Source: CAZIQY01 sp964541605
Lineage (GTDB): Bacteria > Desulfobacterota > Syntrophia > Syntrophales > UBA2185
Reading direction: 5' to 3'
Assembly (NCBI GenBank): GCA_964541605.1
Contig: CAZIQY010000006.1
Location: 1 to 63,867 of the forward strand
Length of the DNA stretch: 63,867 nucleotides
Shown here piece after piece: positions 61,806 to 63,867 of this stretch (position 1 is its first letter; each line of letters starts with the position of its first letter). The position numbers were made by a program, and so were the translations under genes. A model generated the notes under the pieces. It was not told the DNA's origin and did not search any database. It saw nothing but the letters and a program-made list of their open reading frames with translations.

Positions 61806-62599
61806 AGAGAAGAATCGAAAAAAAATTCCTTGAGATCAAGCATAAAAACGAAAAAGCCCTGGTTGCCTATCTCACAGCCGGCGATCCGGATCTGGACACG
61901 ACGTATCGACTGATTCTTGGCCTTGCCTCTTCCGGTGTCGATATTCTTGAAATAGGCGTTCCCTTTTCCGATCCGACGGCGGACGGACCTATTATTCAGG
62001 CGGCCTCTCAAAGAGCGCTCCGCAAAGGTGTCACCCTGTCGGCCATTCTTGATATGATTGCATCCTTTCGGGAAGTATGCGACATCCCCGTTGTCCTGTT
62101 TGGCTATTACAATCCCATTTTTGCCATGGGAAATCAGTACTTTGCAATGAAAGCAAGGAAATCGGGAGTTGACGGGATTCTTGTCGTCGATCTGCCCCAC
62201 GAAGAATCGCGAGAGCTTCGTCAATATACAGACCGTGAAAATCTGGATTTTATTTCACTCATCGCTCCGACTACAGGCAACGAACGCATACAAAAGATTT
62301 CGAAAAATGCGACCGGATTTCTTTATTATATATCCGTCACGGGTGTGACCGGAACCCAAAAGCCTCATTTTGATGACATTAAAAAGGATCTGGAAAGAAT
62401 TCAAGAGAGAACGACGCTTCCTGTTGTCGTCGGTTTCGGAATTTCCACACCCGGCCAGGCTGCAGAAATCGCATCCTGTGCAGACGGTGTCGTCATCGGG
62501 AGTGCTATTGTCAAGCTGATTGAAGACAACGCGGACAAAAATGACCTCATAAGCATCATTTCATCCTATGTCAGAGAAATCAAAGAGGCACTTGGCTGA
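61802..62599 (+). CDS. trpA: Tryptophan synthase alpha subunit
   Basis: A 265-residue TIM barrel cleaving indole-3-glycerol phosphate. The catalytic Glu (LEIGVPFSDPTADGP) and a catalytic Asp in LVVDLPHEE are visible, together with the YISVTGVTG and VGFGIS phosphate loops. Last gene of the operon, coupled to trpB. The 200-bp AT-rich gap after it has no clear hairpin terminator. Confidence 0.96.
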   Translation: MKRRIEKKFLEIKHKNEKALVAYLTAGDPDLDTTYRLILGLASSGVDILEIGVPFSDPTADGPIIQAASQRALRKGVTLSAILDMIASFREVCDIPVVLFGYYNPIFAMGNQYFAMKARKSGVDGILVVDLPHEESRELRQYTDRENLDFISLIAPTTGNERIQKISKNATGFLYYISVTGVTGTQKPHFDDIKKDLERIQERTTLPVVVGFGISTPGQAAEIASCADGVVIGSAIVKLIEDNADKNDLISIISSYVREIKEALG

Positions 62600-62798
62600 C
62601 CGATACGGAGACACCACAGTCCAAACAATTTGTGAATAATATTTGAGCTGAGCATCATTTTATGACCTTATTCGACAAGAGGCCCATATAATCATTGAAA
62701 TATTTTTGTTGTTTATTATAATAAGCAACGTATTTCTTTTATTTCGATCAACATGAAAGAATTTTACTACTTCCCAAATCATGGATTAAGGTACGGGA

Positions 62799-63446
62799 AT
62801 GGGTCTCAAAAGTTCAGAATTATCTCTGATGCGCTATACTATCTTTGACATTCCCATCCTGCGGCATTTGCTGCAAGGTCTTTCCATCATTTTTTTAAAA
62901 ATATTCGGCTGGCGCCGGGAAGGCAAACTGCCCGATATTCCCAAATATGTCATGGTAGCCGCACCCCATACATCAAACTGGGACTTCCCCATTGCAATGG
63001 CCTTCATGTTTTCCTTCAAGATGAAACTAAGCTGGCTGGGCAAGGATTCACTTTTCCGGTGGCCTTTCGGCGGCTTTTTCAAGTTTCTCGGCGGCATTCC
63101 CATCAAACGGTCACCGCCAGGCGATGTTGTCGCACAGTCAGTCCAGGCATTCAAGGACAGAGTAAAAATGGTTATGGTTATTGCCCCGGAGGGGACCCGA
63201 AAAAAGGTCATGCACTGGAAAACGGGATTCTATTACATTGCACAGGGCGCGAATATTTCCATTGTCCTTTCATTTTTGGATTATTTCCGTAAAGTGGGAG
63301 GTATTGGCCCTACCCTCGCACAGAGGAGCAACATTGAACTGGACATGAAGACAATACGCGAATTTTATGAAAATATTACAGCAAAAATTCCGGACCAATC
63401 AACTCCGGCGACAACGTCTGTACCAACAGGGAAAGAAAGAGGGTAA
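62799..63446 (+). CDS. 1-acyl-sn-glycerol-3-phosphate acyltransferase-like protein
   Basis: A 215-residue acyltransferase with the catalytic HX4D (HTSNWD, about 52-57), the phosphate-binding region GGIPIKR and the EGTR motif (VIAPEGTRKK). It has a hydrophobic N-terminal segment. The PlsC fold is clear but the substrate could differ. It is not preceded by a strong ribosome-binding site. A cupin gene follows after 2 bp. Confidence 0.85.
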   Translation: MGLKSSELSLMRYTIFDIPILRHLLQGLSIIFLKIFGWRREGKLPDIPKYVMVAAPHTSNWDFPIAMAFMFSFKMKLSWLGKDSLFRWPFGGFFKFLGGIPIKRSPPGDVVAQSVQAFKDRVKMVMVIAPEGTRKKVMHWKTGFYYIAQGANISIVLSFLDYFRKVGGIGPTLAQRSNIELDMKTIREFYENITAKIPDQSTPATTSVPTGKERG

Positions 63447-63448
63447 CC

Positions 63449-63769
63449 ATGTCATTCATCCATTTATCCGACATTAAACAAAGAGAAATCGTGCCTGGCT
63501 TTAAAGCAAAAATGGTCCATTCCGATCATATGACCCTTGCCTTCTGGAATATAGAAGCCGGGGCAACGCTGCCGGAACACTCCCATCCCAATGAACAGAT
63601 TACGACCGTTATCAAGGGAAAATTTGAGATGACTGTTGCCGGCGAGACACGGATTATGGAGCGCGGCGCTGTCTTCGTTATCCCTTCCGATGCAAGACAC
63701 AGCGGTAAAGCCATGATCGATTCAGAACTCATCGATGTATTTTACCCCGCGAGGGAAGACTATCGGTGA
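63449..63769 (+). CDS. Cupin domain protein
   Basis: A 106-residue single cupin barrel. Motif 1 is PEHSHPNEQITTVIKGKFEMTV when read through (metal ligands His, His, Gln/Glu, with GKFE), and motif 2 is FVIPSDARHSGKA. It probably binds a divalent metal; the substrate cannot be told. It follows the acyltransferase by 2 bp and is likely co-transcribed. The rest of the window to 63867 shows no gene. Confidence 0.85.
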   Translation: MSFIHLSDIKQREIVPGFKAKMVHSDHMTLAFWNIEAGATLPEHSHPNEQITTVIKGKFEMTVAGETRIMERGAVFVIPSDARHSGKAMIDSELIDVFYPAREDYR

Positions 63770-63867
63770 CATCATCCAAAGCGACCATCTCTCTTTAATT
63801 CATAGCTTTTTGATCTAAGTACATCGGTTCATAAATTCGGTTACGTATTATGCGGCCAGCCGTTCGG

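Overview
The window looks like about 64 kb of chromosome from a Gram-negative anaerobe, most likely a deltaproteobacterium of the Syntrophus/Syntrophales or wider Desulfobacterota type. This is inferred from gene content (type 1B dihydroorotate dehydrogenase with PyrK, GTP-dependent PEP carboxykinase, a pyrophosphate-type phosphofructokinase signature, RecBCD, a multi-PAS hybrid kinase, proteobacterial trp attenuation) and not from any marker comparison. Coding density is high, base composition is moderate, and most genes have clear Shine-Dalgarno sites. No rRNA, intact insertion sequence, prophage or CRISPR array is visible.

Layout. 1-950: a small XRE regulator, a small membrane protein and a tRNA-Leu. 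1.1-5.4 kb: two tandem amidohydrolases of the MtaD type and an exported MuiA-like protein. 5.4-17.2 kb: a GH57-glycogen synthase fusion, HrpA helicase, a histidine phosphatase, a metallo-beta-lactamase-fold hydrolase, a DUF4384 protein, then pyrD-pyrK-rimI and a lone PTS EIIA-Man. 17.3-21.6 kb: pckG overlapping a cNMP-binding/acetate kinase/PduL triple fusion. 21.7-31.5 kb: Nudix hydrolase, a small protein with an in-frame TGA, and recC-recB-recD separated by palindromic repeats. 31.5-36.8 kb: a gene-poor relic, two small proteins (one a GYD protein), PPi-type phosphofructokinase, a ketopantoate reductase-like protein, a rhodanese fusion and a CBS protein. 37-44.6 kb: an unrecognised 399-aa protein, a MacAB-like ABC exporter with two permeases, a DUF1446/DUF4387 pair and a small protein. 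44.6-55.7 kb: hybrid histidine kinase with a disrupted 5' end, FAD oxidoreductase, 2-hydroxyacid dehydrogenase, CstA, Tex and a two-helix K+ channel. 55.7-62.6 kb: complete trpLEGDCFBA with a Trp-Trp-Trp leader peptide and two terminators in the leader. 62.8-63.8 kb: an acyltransferase and a cupin.

How it fits together. The carbon genes (PPi-type PFK, GTP-PEPCK, AckA-PduL fusion, glycogen synthase fusion, CstA) suit an organism that moves carbon between acetyl-CoA/acetate, PEP and stored glucan under energy limitation. RecBCD and HrpA are housekeeping. The trp operon makes tryptophan from chorismate and is very probably controlled by ribosome-mediated attenuation.

The most notable items are the cNMP-AckA-PduL fusion behind pckG, the trp leader with tandem terminators, a MITE-like element present three times with matching terminal inverted repeats, the palindromic repeats between the recBCD genes, the in-frame TGA with a nearby hairpin just before recC, and the sheared N-terminus of the hybrid kinase.
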